7,522 nucleotides of DNA from an uncultured Balneolaceae bacterium (GCA_937982515.1 CALJMB010000383.1:1-7522), one strand, 5' to 3'. Positions 1-6,999 are shown, numbered from the stretch's first letter. Numbers and translations are program-made. Notes: a model not told the origin generated them from the sequence alone.

Positions 1-74
1 GTTTTATTGACGATGATGTTTATACAATTGGTAAATGTTACGTCGTTCCTGCCAATCAATTAAAACCCGCATAA
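1..74 (+). CDS. 3' end of an unidentified upstream gene (partial)
   Basis: The first full codon is at position 3, and the reading frame stays open to a TAA at 72-74. It gives a C-terminal peptide of 23 residues (FIDDDVYTIGKCYV at its start, ending NQLKPA). The peptide has a normal protein-like composition, with an acidic turn and then alternating hydrophobic residues such as the edge of a beta-strand. Another frame is also open to a TAA at 61-63, but its peptide is less protein-like. I do not recognise the family. It does not resemble the basic helix-turn-helix C-terminus of an ECF sigma factor, which is the gene one would expect before fecR. A short hairpin covers the stop. Only the tail is visible, so function is left open. 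Confidence 0.45.
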   Translation, partial: FIDDDVYTIGKCYVVPANQLKPA

Positions 75-83
75 AATGGGTTT
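63..83 (+). terminator. weak terminator-like hairpin at the end of the upstream gene
   Basis: AAACCC at 63-68 pairs with GGGTTT at 78-83 around a 9-nt loop, followed by a short T-rich stretch (ATTTATA). It overlaps the last codons and the TAA of the upstream reading frame, as some compact terminators do. The stem is only 6 bp and the T run is interrupted, so termination would be weak. Confidence 0.3.
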
Positions 84-232
84 ATTTATAGAACTGAACA
101 GCATGAACAACTTGCGGAGTGTGTCCGAGGCTCCCTGTTTGTAAAAATAAAATTACCTTCCACACTCGTCTCGCCGCCTCCGGCCCCTTCCTTTAAAGAA
201 TTCCTTTATTTCTCTTCCCATGAGCAGCAAGG

Positions 233-253
233 CCCTTCATCGAGGGAGAAGGG
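233..253 (+). promoter_or_regulatory. leader hairpin A (CCCTTC / GAAGGG)
   Basis: CCCTTC at 233-238 pairs with GAAGGG at 248-253 across a 9-nt loop. The same GAAGGG could instead pair with a second CCCTTC at 185-190, because GGCCCCTTC (182-190) and GGCCCTTC (231-238) are near-identical repeats. Two competing partners are compatible with a switching leader, but 6-bp pairings also arise by chance. Confidence 0.25.
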
Positions 254-263
254 ATCGTGATTA

Positions 264-280
264 TCCCAAAGGTTTTGGGA
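264..280 (+). promoter_or_regulatory. leader hairpin B, perfect 7-bp stem with 3-nt loop
   Basis: TCCCAAA at 264-270 and TTTGGGA at 274-280 are exact reverse complements around the loop GGT. It lies 11 nt downstream of hairpin A. It could be an RNA hairpin in a leader or a dyad-symmetric protein site in DNA. No T run follows, so it is not an intrinsic terminator. Confidence 0.35.
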
Positions 281-343
281 GAGCCAATGAGTCCTGTCAT
301 GAAGTTTGTGTCCGGTCGTGCTGCAATAGTTCCTTTTTCAGGC

Positions 344-377
344 GAGAAGGATCCCGATCTCTGACAAGACGCTTCTC
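344..377 (+). promoter_or_regulatory. leader inverted repeat C (GAGAAG / CTTCTC)
   Basis: GAGAAG at 344-349 can pair with CTTCTC at 372-377 across a 22-nt loop. The octamer GCTTCTCA occurs at 371-378 and again at 414-421, so the upstream arm has two possible partners. The second copy is also part of hairpin D. This gives mutually exclusive pairings in principle. Confidence 0.2.
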
Positions 378-404
378 AGTGCGAATCGGAAAGCTTCATA
401 TTTT

Positions 405-424
405 AAATGAGAGGCTTCTCATTT
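405..424 (+). terminator. leader hairpin D, 8-bp stem followed by a pyrimidine-rich tail
   Basis: AAATGAGA at 405-412 pairs exactly with TCTCATTT at 417-424 around the 4-nt loop GGCT, followed by TTCCTATTCTGTT. The stem is AT-rich and the tail is not a pure T run, so this would be an inefficient terminator or an attenuator-like element. It lies 184 nt before the fecR start. Alternatively it ends a short transcript unrelated to fecR. Confidence 0.3.
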
Positions 425-492
425 TCCTATTCTGTTAAAGGGTTGTAATCTTCATCATAAGGAATCCGGGTTTAGTGCCTGGGTTTCTATTA

Positions 493-523
493 ATGGCCTT
501 CGTAGCCATGTCTAAATTTTTTT
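493..523 (+). terminator. short hairpin followed by a T run, before fecR
   Basis: ATGGC at 493-497 pairs with GCCAT at 505-509 around a 7-nt loop containing TTCG, and a run of seven T residues follows at 517-523. The stem is only 5 bp and the T run starts 7 nt after it, so it is at best a marginal terminator. It sits 85 nt upstream of the fecR start and could act as an attenuator or mark the end of a leader transcript. Confidence 0.25.
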
Positions 524-607
524 AAACTTTTTCTGGTACAGAAGAAGTATTCGCTCATCTATTTATACAGAAGCAACGGGATAACCCTTTAACAAGTACA
601 AAACAAC

Positions 608-1681
608 GTGACAGATCATATCTATACTCTCGAAGAATTGACAGAAAATCCCTCATTCAGAAGATGGGCGAAAGGCGAAGCCAACACAGAAGATAAAGAG
701 TATTGGGATGATTGGGTGATGGCCCGTGAAGAGAATCGTAACATTGCGCGTGCTGCTTTGGCTGCATTATCAGGGTTTTCTCTGGGATCTGCATCCAAGC
801 CTGATGCCCGCAAGGCGTGGCACAGGTTTAACCAAAAGCTGGAGCAAGAGTACGGCACGATCAGCAAAAGTACCCGAAGAGACAAACGGGCCAAAATTAC
901 GGACCTCAGGTGGGTATACAGAGTCGCTGCGGGTATACTGATTATTCTTACCACGGGCCTGATGGTTTACTTCGGATATCCCGCCCTGGAGGATCAGAAA
1001 CAGGTGGCTACGCGTTTGATTGAGCAGGAAATAAGCACGGATTTTGGTGAAAGGAAGAATATCAGATTGGCAGACGGATCTTTCATTACACTCAATGCCA
1101 ATTCAAAACTATTATATAGCAGAGATCCTGTACATACGACCAATATAAAAATCCACCTGCAGGGAGAAGCTTTCTTTTCGGTTACCCACAGGGAGCACCC
1201 CGGCGAGTATCCGTTCCGGGTGCAAACAGCAGATGGTACGGTTCGGGTGCTGGGTACGGAATTTGTCGTTTCGACAAGGGATGACAAGACCCAGGTAGTA
1301 CTGGAGGAAGGCAGCGTTGAGGTTAGTCTTGATAAAGAAGTGAGGGATGAGCCTGAGCAGGCGATACTCAAGCCTGGCCAATTGGCGGAATTTGACAGTT
1401 TGAACGACACGCTGGTCATAAGGAAGGTCAATACCGAGGTTTATACCTCCTGGAGGACGAGGAAGCTGATATTTGACCGCACTCCTCTGCCCGATGTATT
1501 GAAAAGAATAGAACACACTTTTGGGGTTAATGTAGAGGTTAGAGATTCAGGCCTTTACAACCAAACAATATCTGGAACGATACAAAATGCTGAGATGAGT
1601 CTCATTCTTTCTACACTGTCAAAAGTCATATCGGCTCCGATAGAGGTACAGGGAACAACAGTCTATGTCGGTAAGAGCTAA
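608..1681 (+). CDS. FecR-family anti-sigma factor, inner-membrane signal transducer
   Basis: This protein of 357 residues has the standard Bacteroidota FecR layout. Residues 1-100 are a cytoplasmic, charged, helical region expected to bind an ECF sigma factor. A single membrane helix follows at about 104-124 (core AAGILIILTTGLMV). The periplasmic FecR domain spans about 143-240, with family motifs ADGSFITLNANS (155-166), LQGEAFF (184-190), VRVLGTEFVV (212-221) and LEEGSVEV (232-239). LKPGQLAEF follows at 254-262. The C-terminal STN-like domain (DUF4974 type) covers about 280-355. The start is GTG at 608: an in-frame TAA lies at 590-592, and the next in-frame ATG (residue 38) would remove most of the sigma-binding region. 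No clear Shine-Dalgarno sequence is present. The gene is followed after 61 bp by the SusC-like gene, whose STN domain is its likely partner. Known for the family: FecR proteins hold an ECF sigma and release it when the transporter binds ligand. The sigma gene is not visible here. Confidence 0.93.
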   Translation: MTDHIYTLEELTENPSFRRWAKGEANTEDKEYWDDWVMAREENRNIARAALAALSGFSLGSASKPDARKAWHRFNQKLEQEYGTISKSTRRDKRAKITDLRWVYRVAAGILIILTTGLMVYFGYPALEDQKQVATRLIEQEISTDFGERKNIRLADGSFITLNANSKLLYSRDPVHTTNIKIHLQGEAFFSVTHREHPGEYPFRVQTADGTVRVLGTEFVVSTRDDKTQVVLEEGSVEVSLDKEVRDEPEQAILKPGQLAEFDSLNDTLVIRKVNTEVYTSWRTRKLIFDRTPLPDVLKRIEHTFGVNVEVRDSGLYNQTISGTIQNAEMSLILSTLSKVISAPIEVQGTTVYVGKS

Positions 1682-1707
1682 TTTAACAGATATAGCCATA
1701 ATAAAAA

Positions 1708-1723
1708 TAGTTTTCCAAAACTA
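1708..1723 (+). promoter_or_regulatory. inverted repeat between the anti-sigma and transporter genes
   Basis: TAGTTTT at 1708-1714 and AAAACTA at 1717-1723 are exact reverse complements separated by CC; as RNA this would be a 6-bp stem with a 4-nt loop. It lies 19 nt before the transporter ATG in the 61-bp gap. TAGTTTTC also matches seven of eight positions allowed by the Bacteroidota -7 pattern TAnnTTTG, but no good upstream TTTG element accompanies it. Possible roles are an operator, a second promoter or an mRNA processing hairpin that lets transporter expression differ from fecR expression. Confidence 0.3.
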
Positions 1724-1742
1724 ACACAAACCAAGGGTAAAT

Positions 1743-4700
1743 ATGGAATGTAAAAGAAAAGTTACGATACACCGATGGCTGGCTGCAATACTACTTTTTG
1801 CAGCCTTACTTGGAGGTAAGAAATTCGCATCTTTAACCTATGCACAGTCGCTTTCAAAGGATTTATATACGTATAAAACCGTTAGTCCTTTTGTTGCTCA
1901 TGCATCGGAAAGGATATCATTAGAGTCGGCACTTGAACGGATCCAGGATAATTATGATGTATCCTTTTTGTATGATCCTGACATTTTGGAAGGTAAATAT
2001 GTATATACATCCCTTTTTCAGGCCGACAACTTAGGGCACATGCTACGGGAAGTCTTAAGCCAAAATGGGCTGATCTATTCACGGGAGTCTGAGAGGCAGT
2101 ACGCTATTATACCTGTGCCGGGATTTCGTCTGGATCAGCTGACTCCTGTACAAGTGGCTGTGGTTAATGGAACAGTAACCGATGCTGAAACCGGTGAGCC
2201 TCTTCCGGGAGTAAATGTAGTGGTTAAGGGTACTTCCACTGGTACGGCCACCAACGTTGATGGCCAATTTGAACTTAATGTGCAAAGTTTGCAGGATACT
2301 CTCGTATTCTCGTTTATTGGTTATCAGACGCAGGAAGTAGCCATTGATGGACAGACAGTTATAAATGTTGTTCTTCAGCCACAAACCTTAGCCGGTGACG
2401 AAGTGGTTGTAGTAGGTTATGGTACGCAAAGAAAAATAGAGGTTACATCGGCGGTAGCCAAAGTAACAGCTGAAGAATTTAACGAGGGTGGCGTACAGTC
2501 TCCACTCGATTTGATTCAGGGTAAAGTGGCCGGACTTACACTGACCCGAACTGCAGGCAGTAACCCAAATTCCAGTACGTCGATCCAGTTAAGAGGAGTT
2601 GCTTCACTTACAGGAGACCGAGAACCACTGGTTGTAATTGATGGAATACCCGGTGGCAATCTGGATCTGTTGCAACCAACCGATATAGAGTCTTTTGATG
2701 TACTTAAAGATGGATCGGCTGCAGCTATATATGGCACGAGAGGAAATAGCGGAGTGATTCTCATTACAACGAAAAAAGGTCAGGGCGGGGCACCTCGTTA
2801 TGAGTATTCCACTTACTTTCGGCATGAAGCGGTAGCTAAAAAACCCGAGTTTTTGTCGGCATCTGAATTCAGGGGTTTGATTGATGAAGGTCTTATTAAT
2901 GAAAATAATGATTTAGGACACTCAACAGACTTGTATGATGAATTACTCAACAAAAACAATTTGAGTCAGTATCATAACTTTGCAGCATCTGGTGGTAACG
3001 AAAATACTAACTACAGAGCCTCGTTCTACTTTGACGATAATTATGGCATTGCTAAAGAAAATAGTAGAAGGGAATTTGGTGGGCGAATTAATCTCAACCA
3101 TATGGGGCTCGATAACAGGTTGTTGCTGCAAACAAATCTGGTCACTAACTTTAACAATGCCAACCTTCTGGGTGGCGGTTCGGGTGACTTTGAGCAAGCA
3201 ATCCAACGTAACCCCACAGCCCCTATTGTTAATGAGGATGGTTCTTATGTAGAGACAGAGGCGTTTAATAACTATAATCCTTTATCTCGCCTTGCAAACA
3301 GGATTGATGAAAGAAATCAACAGACATTTTCAGGCGATGTTAAGGTATCTCTGGATCTGGCCAGAGGCCTCGGTGTATCTGTTTTTGGCGCATATGTGAG
3401 GAACAGTTATAATGACCGGGAGTTTCGGTCGATGGACGATTTCGATCAACGTGAAGAAGGGCAATATCAGGGAATGGGCTATGCCTATAAAGAAAATCAC
3501 CTTGATTGGAATAACACCTTTGAAGCAACGATCGATTACACCGCAGATTTTACGAGAGACCACTCATTAGATTTTGTAGGTGGTTACAGCTACCAGTACT
3601 TCACAACGGAAGAGTTCGAGGTAAGCAATAATGGTTTCACAACAGATGGGTTTCAGGATTGGAATTTGGGGGCAGGTAGTGCCATCCAAAATACCGATTT
3701 ACCCCGGCCTGGAATGGGTAGTTTTAAAGAAGACAATACCCTGATCGCCTTCTTCGGTAGAGCGAGCTACTCTTTCAGGGATAAGTACTTTGCACAATTG
3801 ACCTTGCGCAGAGAAGGCTCATCCAGATTTGGCGCAAATAATAAATGGGGTAATTTCCCTGCGGTCTCTCTGGGTTGGGCCATATCTGAGGAGAGTTTTA
3901 TGCAAGGAATTGATCAGGTCAATTTCTTAAAACTTCGAGCGGGATACGGTGTTACAGGGAACCAGGGAATTGACAATTATCAGTCTTTGGTTACCCTGAG
4001 TACAGGAGGAGTGTATCCACAGAATGGAATTTACTATGAAACCTATGGCCCTTCCAGAAACCCTAACCCCGATTTGCGATGGGAAAAGAAGCGAGAGTTT
4101 AATATCGGCTTGGATTTTTCCCTGTTTAATGACAGAGTAAGCGGCGAATTGGACGTCTACAACAGAGAAACGGTAGACCTTCTGCACAGGTACACTGCTC
4201 AGCAACCACCATTTGTTCAAAGCCAGTTATACACTAATGTTGGCAGTATTAACAATAAAGGGGTTGAGCTTTACCTGAATACTTCTGTTATTCAGGATCA
4301 AAATTACAGCTGGAGTATAGATGTCACGGCTAATTATCAGGCCAACAAACTCACTTCGCTGTCTAACGATGTATTTACACTGTCATGGCTTAACTACTAT
4401 AACTTGCCTTCACCTGGAAACCTGGGGCCTGCTATCCGCCTGGAAGAGGGAGGCGCTGTCGGCAACTTTTATGGAAAGAGATTTGCCGGTTTTACAGAAG
4501 ATGGGGAATGGTTGTTCTATAAAGCCGATGGTACTCCCGCTCCTGTTGAAGAGATTAATGATCAGGACCTGACAGTTATAGGTAACGGAGTGCCTAAATA
4601 TAACCTTTCCTGGTCGAACAATTTCAGGTATAAGAATTTCGATCTTACTTTGTTCTTCAGAGGTAAGTTTGGGTTTGATATCCTGAATACGAAAGATCTC

Positions 4701-5039
4701 TATTTCGGAAACAAAAGGTGGCTGCCCAACAACCTGCTTAAGAGTGCTATCACCAGGCATGCAGAGCTGAATGATGATCCACAGTATTCCGACTATTATC
4801 TGGAAAAAGGTGATTTTATTAAGCTTGACAATGTAACCTTGGGATATACATTCAGCCTTTCCAATGAGTATATTCGCAACCTGAGGGTTTATACAACGGC
4901 CAGGAATCTGGTTACTATCACCGGTTATAGCGGAATCGATCCTGAGTTACAGGATACCGGATTTGAAACCGGAATTGATGCCAGGGGCTTCTATCCAAGA
5001 ACCCGGACATTTACTGTTGGCTTGAATTTAGAATTTTAA
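1743..5039 (+). CDS. SusC/RagA-family TonB-dependent outer-membrane transporter with N-terminal STN signalling domain
   Basis: The 1098-residue protein has the full length and domain order of a signalling-type SusC. It has a signal peptide (1-34, core WLAAILLFAALLGG, likely cleavage after TYA) and an STN (secretin/TonB N-terminal) domain at about 57-125. A carboxypeptidase-regulatory-like beta-sandwich follows at about 141-213 (VNGTVTDAETGEPLPGVNVV). The SusC-type TonB-box segment DEVVVVGYG is at 219-227, the plug at about 232-345 (LQGKVAGL-like IQGKVAGLTL; PLVVIDGIPGG; DIESFDVLKDGSAAAIYG; GVILITTKKG), and the barrel runs from about 350 to the end. The last residue is Phe after VGLNLE, the usual outer-membrane insertion signature. 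The start is the first ATG after an in-frame TAA at 1722-1724 and is preceded by AAGGG at 1733-1737, a usable ribosome binding site. Known for the family: it imports ligands captured by SusD using TonB-ExbBD energy. The STN domain is expected to signal to the FecR-like protein encoded just upstream. The substrate cannot be inferred. Confidence 0.97.
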   Translation: MECKRKVTIHRWLAAILLFAALLGGKKFASLTYAQSLSKDLYTYKTVSPFVAHASERISLESALERIQDNYDVSFLYDPDILEGKYVYTSLFQADNLGHMLREVLSQNGLIYSRESERQYAIIPVPGFRLDQLTPVQVAVVNGTVTDAETGEPLPGVNVVVKGTSTGTATNVDGQFELNVQSLQDTLVFSFIGYQTQEVAIDGQTVINVVLQPQTLAGDEVVVVGYGTQRKIEVTSAVAKVTAEEFNEGGVQSPLDLIQGKVAGLTLTRTAGSNPNSSTSIQLRGVASLTGDREPLVVIDGIPGGNLDLLQPTDIESFDVLKDGSAAAIYGTRGNSGVILITTKKGQGGAPRYEYSTYFRHEAVAKKPEFLSASEFRGLIDEGLINENNDLGHSTDLYDELLNKNNLSQYHNFAASGGNENTNYRASFYFDDNYGIAKENSRREFGGRINLNHMGLDNRLLLQTNLVTNFNNANLLGGGSGDFEQAIQRNPTAPIVNEDGSYVETEAFNNYNPLSRLANRIDERNQQTFSGDVKVSLDLARGLGVSVFGAYVRNSYNDREFRSMDDFDQREEGQYQGMGYAYKENHLDWNNTFEATIDYTADFTRDHSLDFVGGYSYQYFTTEEFEVSNNGFTTDGFQDWNLGAGSAIQNTDLPRPGMGSFKEDNTLIAFFGRASYSFRDKYFAQLTLRREGSSRFGANNKWGNFPAVSLGWAISEESFMQGIDQVNFLKLRAGYGVTGNQGIDNYQSLVTLSTGGVYPQNGIYYETYGPSRNPNPDLRWEKKREFNIGLDFSLFNDRVSGELDVYNRETVDLLHRYTAQQPPFVQSQLYTNVGSINNKGVELYLNTSVIQDQNYSWSIDVTANYQANKLTSLSNDVFTLSWLNYYNLPSPGNLGPAIRLEEGGAVGNFYGKRFAGFTEDGEWLFYKADGTPAPVEEINDQDLTVIGNGVPKYNLSWSNNFRYKNFDLTLFFRGKFGFDILNTKDLYFGNKRWLPNNLLKSAITRHAELNDDPQYSDYYLEKGDFIKLDNVTLGYTFSLSNEYIRNLRVYTTARNLVTITGYSGIDPELQDTGFETGIDARGFYPRTRTFTVGLNLEF

Positions 5040-5051
5040 AAGACAGACACC

Positions 5052-6698
5052 ATGTTAAATAGAATAAATAATACATACACCTCTGCTCCGAGATTATTGT
5101 TGTTGGTACTTAGCATGTTCTTATTTAGTACTAACGGATGTACAGATTTAAACGAGACTGTATACAGTGATCTTAATGAAGACAACTTCTATAATAATCG
5201 TGTAGAAGTGATGCAGGCTGCCCTCCGGCCTTTTACCCATATGCAGGCTTGGTTAGCTCCAACAGGACAGAATGGGCACTACTACCATTCAGAGCTGGCG
5301 GCCGATCAGGTAGCCTGGCCTCAGAAAGGACGCCACGGCTATGACGGTGGGGATCACATTCGTCTGCATTATCATACTTGGACGGCTGAAGAAAACCGAC
5401 TAAATAATGCTTGGGAGCTCATGTGGGGAGGAGTTGGCTATATCAATGCCGCACTGAAAGATCTAGAAGGGGTTAATTACGGTGCTTTAGGCATCAGTGA
5501 TGAAGAACGTGAAACTATCCTTGCCGAACTAAAAGTATTAAGAGCTTTCCATTACATGAAAATAATGGATCTCTGGGGGAATGTGCCCATTGTTACTACA
5601 GTTGGAGAACCTCTTAATCCAGAGACACAATCCAGAGAAGAGGTGTTCCAGTTTGTCAAAACTGAGTTAGAAGAGAACGTAGGAAGTCTACAACCATTGT
5701 CCCAGGAACTTGTTGGACGTGTATCCAGAGCTGCCGGATATGCAATGCTGTCAGAATTGTATTTAAATGCAGAAGTTTGGAGTGGTACACCTATGTGGGA
5801 TGACGCTATTAAAGTAAGTGACAAAATTATAAACGGTGAAGGCGGGTCACTTACAGGTACCATGATGTTGGATCCTGATCCACTCGGACCTTTTAACAAT
5901 ACCAACCATGATTCCCCCGAAAACATCATGCAGTTTGCATTCAGTCAGAAAGCAGGATTTGCCTTTGGTTGGGGCGGTTTTTATTTCGGCTACAGCAATA
6001 TGTCTCGGGCATTAGATGTAACCTATAGTGGTTGGAATGCTTTTGTGGTTATCCCCTCTGCTTTTGATATGTTTGAGGATAATGATATTCGTAAACAGGA
6101 GTGGTTTCTGTTTGGCCCTCAGTATGATTATCATACCGGAGATCCGATCTTGGGAACGGAAGAATATAATGGCCAGCCTCTGGTATACGTCAATAGCATT
6201 CGTCGAAATAGTGAAGGTGAAACAGGAGAGGGTGGAATGACCAGAGGTGAAGAGAATAGTGGAGCCAGATTCCACAAGTATCGATCCGGTACGGTAGACG
6301 ATCCTAATTATTGGGAAACAGATTACATCATTTACAGGCTAACTGAGATATACTTCAATAAGGCTGAAGCTTTGATGAGGAAAAACGGAGGTGTAGCCAC
6401 ACAAGAAGTGGTTGACTTAATCAACGAAAGTAAAAAGAGATATTTTGACAATACAGATTGGACAAGTGAGGCTTATACAATTTCTACCCTTACTCTCGAT
6501 GAATTACTTGAAGAGAGAGGAAGAGAATTCATCTTTGAAGGGAAACGCCGAACGGATTTAATCCGTTTCGGAAAATTTACTACTGCAAGCTGGTGGGACC
6601 ATGAACCTACTAATGACGAAGATCGGGAGTTGTTTCCTATTCCCCATATTCAGGTTGCTTCAAATCCAAATTTGGAACAAAATACAGGTTATAACTAA
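5052..6698 (+). CDS. SusD/RagB-family surface lipoprotein (nutrient-binding partner of SusC)
   Basis: This 548-residue protein starts 12 bp after the transporter stop and is clearly co-transcribed with it. A lipoprotein-type signal peptide (core LLLLVLSMFLF) leads to Cys30 in the context STNGC, a relaxed lipobox of the kind common in this phylum. The acidic residues soon after Cys30 (TDLNETVYSDLNEDN) may favour surface export. Family motifs are present in order: AELKVLRAFHYMKIMDLWGN (158-177) followed by VPIVT, RVSRAAGYAMLSELYLNAE (223-241, a TPR-like helix), YRLTEIYFNKAEAL (428-441), LLEERGREFIFEGKRRTDLI (485-504) and the terminal block FPIPHIQVASNPNLEQNTGY (528-547). These correspond to the SusD-like N-terminal domain and the RagB/SusD C-terminal domain. 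A glycine- and aromatic-rich stretch at about 301-328 interrupts the helices and may shape the ligand site. Known for the family: it forms a lid on SusC and binds oligosaccharides or peptides. The ligand here is unknown. Confidence 0.97.
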   Translation: MLNRINNTYTSAPRLLLLVLSMFLFSTNGCTDLNETVYSDLNEDNFYNNRVEVMQAALRPFTHMQAWLAPTGQNGHYYHSELAADQVAWPQKGRHGYDGGDHIRLHYHTWTAEENRLNNAWELMWGGVGYINAALKDLEGVNYGALGISDEERETILAELKVLRAFHYMKIMDLWGNVPIVTTVGEPLNPETQSREEVFQFVKTELEENVGSLQPLSQELVGRVSRAAGYAMLSELYLNAEVWSGTPMWDDAIKVSDKIINGEGGSLTGTMMLDPDPLGPFNNTNHDSPENIMQFAFSQKAGFAFGWGGFYFGYSNMSRALDVTYSGWNAFVVIPSAFDMFEDNDIRKQEWFLFGPQYDYHTGDPILGTEEYNGQPLVYVNSIRRNSEGETGEGGMTRGEENSGARFHKYRSGTVDDPNYWETDYIIYRLTEIYFNKAEALMRKNGGVATQEVVDLINESKKRYFDNTDWTSEAYTISTLTLDELLEERGREFIFEGKRRTDLIRFGKFTTASWWDHEPTNDEDRELFPIPHIQVASNPNLEQNTGYN

Positions 6699-6724
6699 TA
6701 TATTTGGCGAAGAACTTATCAAAA

Positions 6725-6762
6725 GGACGCTTACACACCCTGCTTTGATGTGTAAGCGTCTT
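6725..6762 (+). terminator. strong hairpin terminator after the SusD-like gene
   Basis: GACGCTTACACA at 6726-6737 pairs perfectly with TGTGTAAGCGTC at 6749-6760 around an 11-nt loop, and a G-T and an A-T pair can extend the stem outwards. It lies 27 nt after the stop codon. The following sequence is TTACACTAAATATTTT, so it lacks a clean U tract, but the stem is by far the strongest in the window. It most likely ends the fecR-susC-susD transcript and may also protect its 3' end. Confidence 0.8.
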
Positions 6763-6999
6763 ACACTAAATATTTTAAATGAGCAGTAATAATGTGCTTG
6801 TCAGTTAAGCCAGCGTCTACAGTATTTAACTATTACAGACAACGAAAGCTGATTGTGTGTAGGACGTGATGTGCTTCCACTTAAAAGGACGAATTGCTGC
6901 TGATTTCTGCTGTAAACAATGACCATGAACCTCAGGCATCTACTTGTCAAGGTGTATAACATTCTGATGGAAAGGCTTATAAATCAACATTGATACGTA

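Larger units (their letters stand above)
75..607. other. 533-bp region without a credible gene, upstream of the anti-sigma gene
   Basis: No convincing coding sequence is present. The one longer open frame (220-438) has an Arg/Ser/Cys-rich low-quality translation and is crossed by several perfect inverted repeats, so I do not call it. The region holds a pyrimidine-rich tract (156-219), hairpins at 233-253, 264-280, 344-377 and 405-424, and a hairpin with a T run at 493-523. It probably contains the fecR promoter and a 5' leader. I found no clean match to the Bacteroidota promoter pattern (TTTG and TAnnTTTG with about 20 nt between), so no promoter is placed. A small RNA gene in this space is possible but cannot be shown from sequence alone. 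Confidence 0.6.

Noticed and set aside
220..438. 72-codon open frame on the + strand in the leader region
   Set aside because: Its translation is rich in Arg, Ser and Cys with no hydrophobic core or motif, it is crossed by several perfect inverted repeats, and it has no clear ribosome binding site.
622..954. Minus-strand open frame of 110 codons
   Set aside because: It lies fully within the antisense of the well-supported FecR-like gene and its translation shows no motif; it is a shadow frame.
994..1516. Two overlapping minus-strand open frames (145 and 134 codons)
   Set aside because: Both are antisense to the conserved FecR domain and have Ser- and Leu-rich shadow translations with no recognisable family.
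4410..4760. Minus-strand open frame of 116 codons inside the transporter gene
   Set aside because: It is antisense to the conserved beta-barrel region, with no motif or start signal.
6699..6706. TATATTTG, an exact match to the Bacteroidota -7 promoter pattern TAnnTTTG
   Set aside because: The nearest upstream TTTG (6671-6674) is 24 nt away, longer than the usual spacing of about 20, and the site lies just after the susD stop and before a strong terminator, so it would drive no gene.
6601..6789. 62-codon + strand frame overlapping the end of the SusD-like gene
   Set aside because: It overlaps the conserved SusD C-terminal block in another frame and runs through the strong terminator hairpin, so it is not a gene.
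6803..6831. AGTTAA / TTAACT inverted repeat with a 17-nt loop after the operon
   Set aside because: It is a short AT-rich stem with a long loop and no associated T run; too weak to call.
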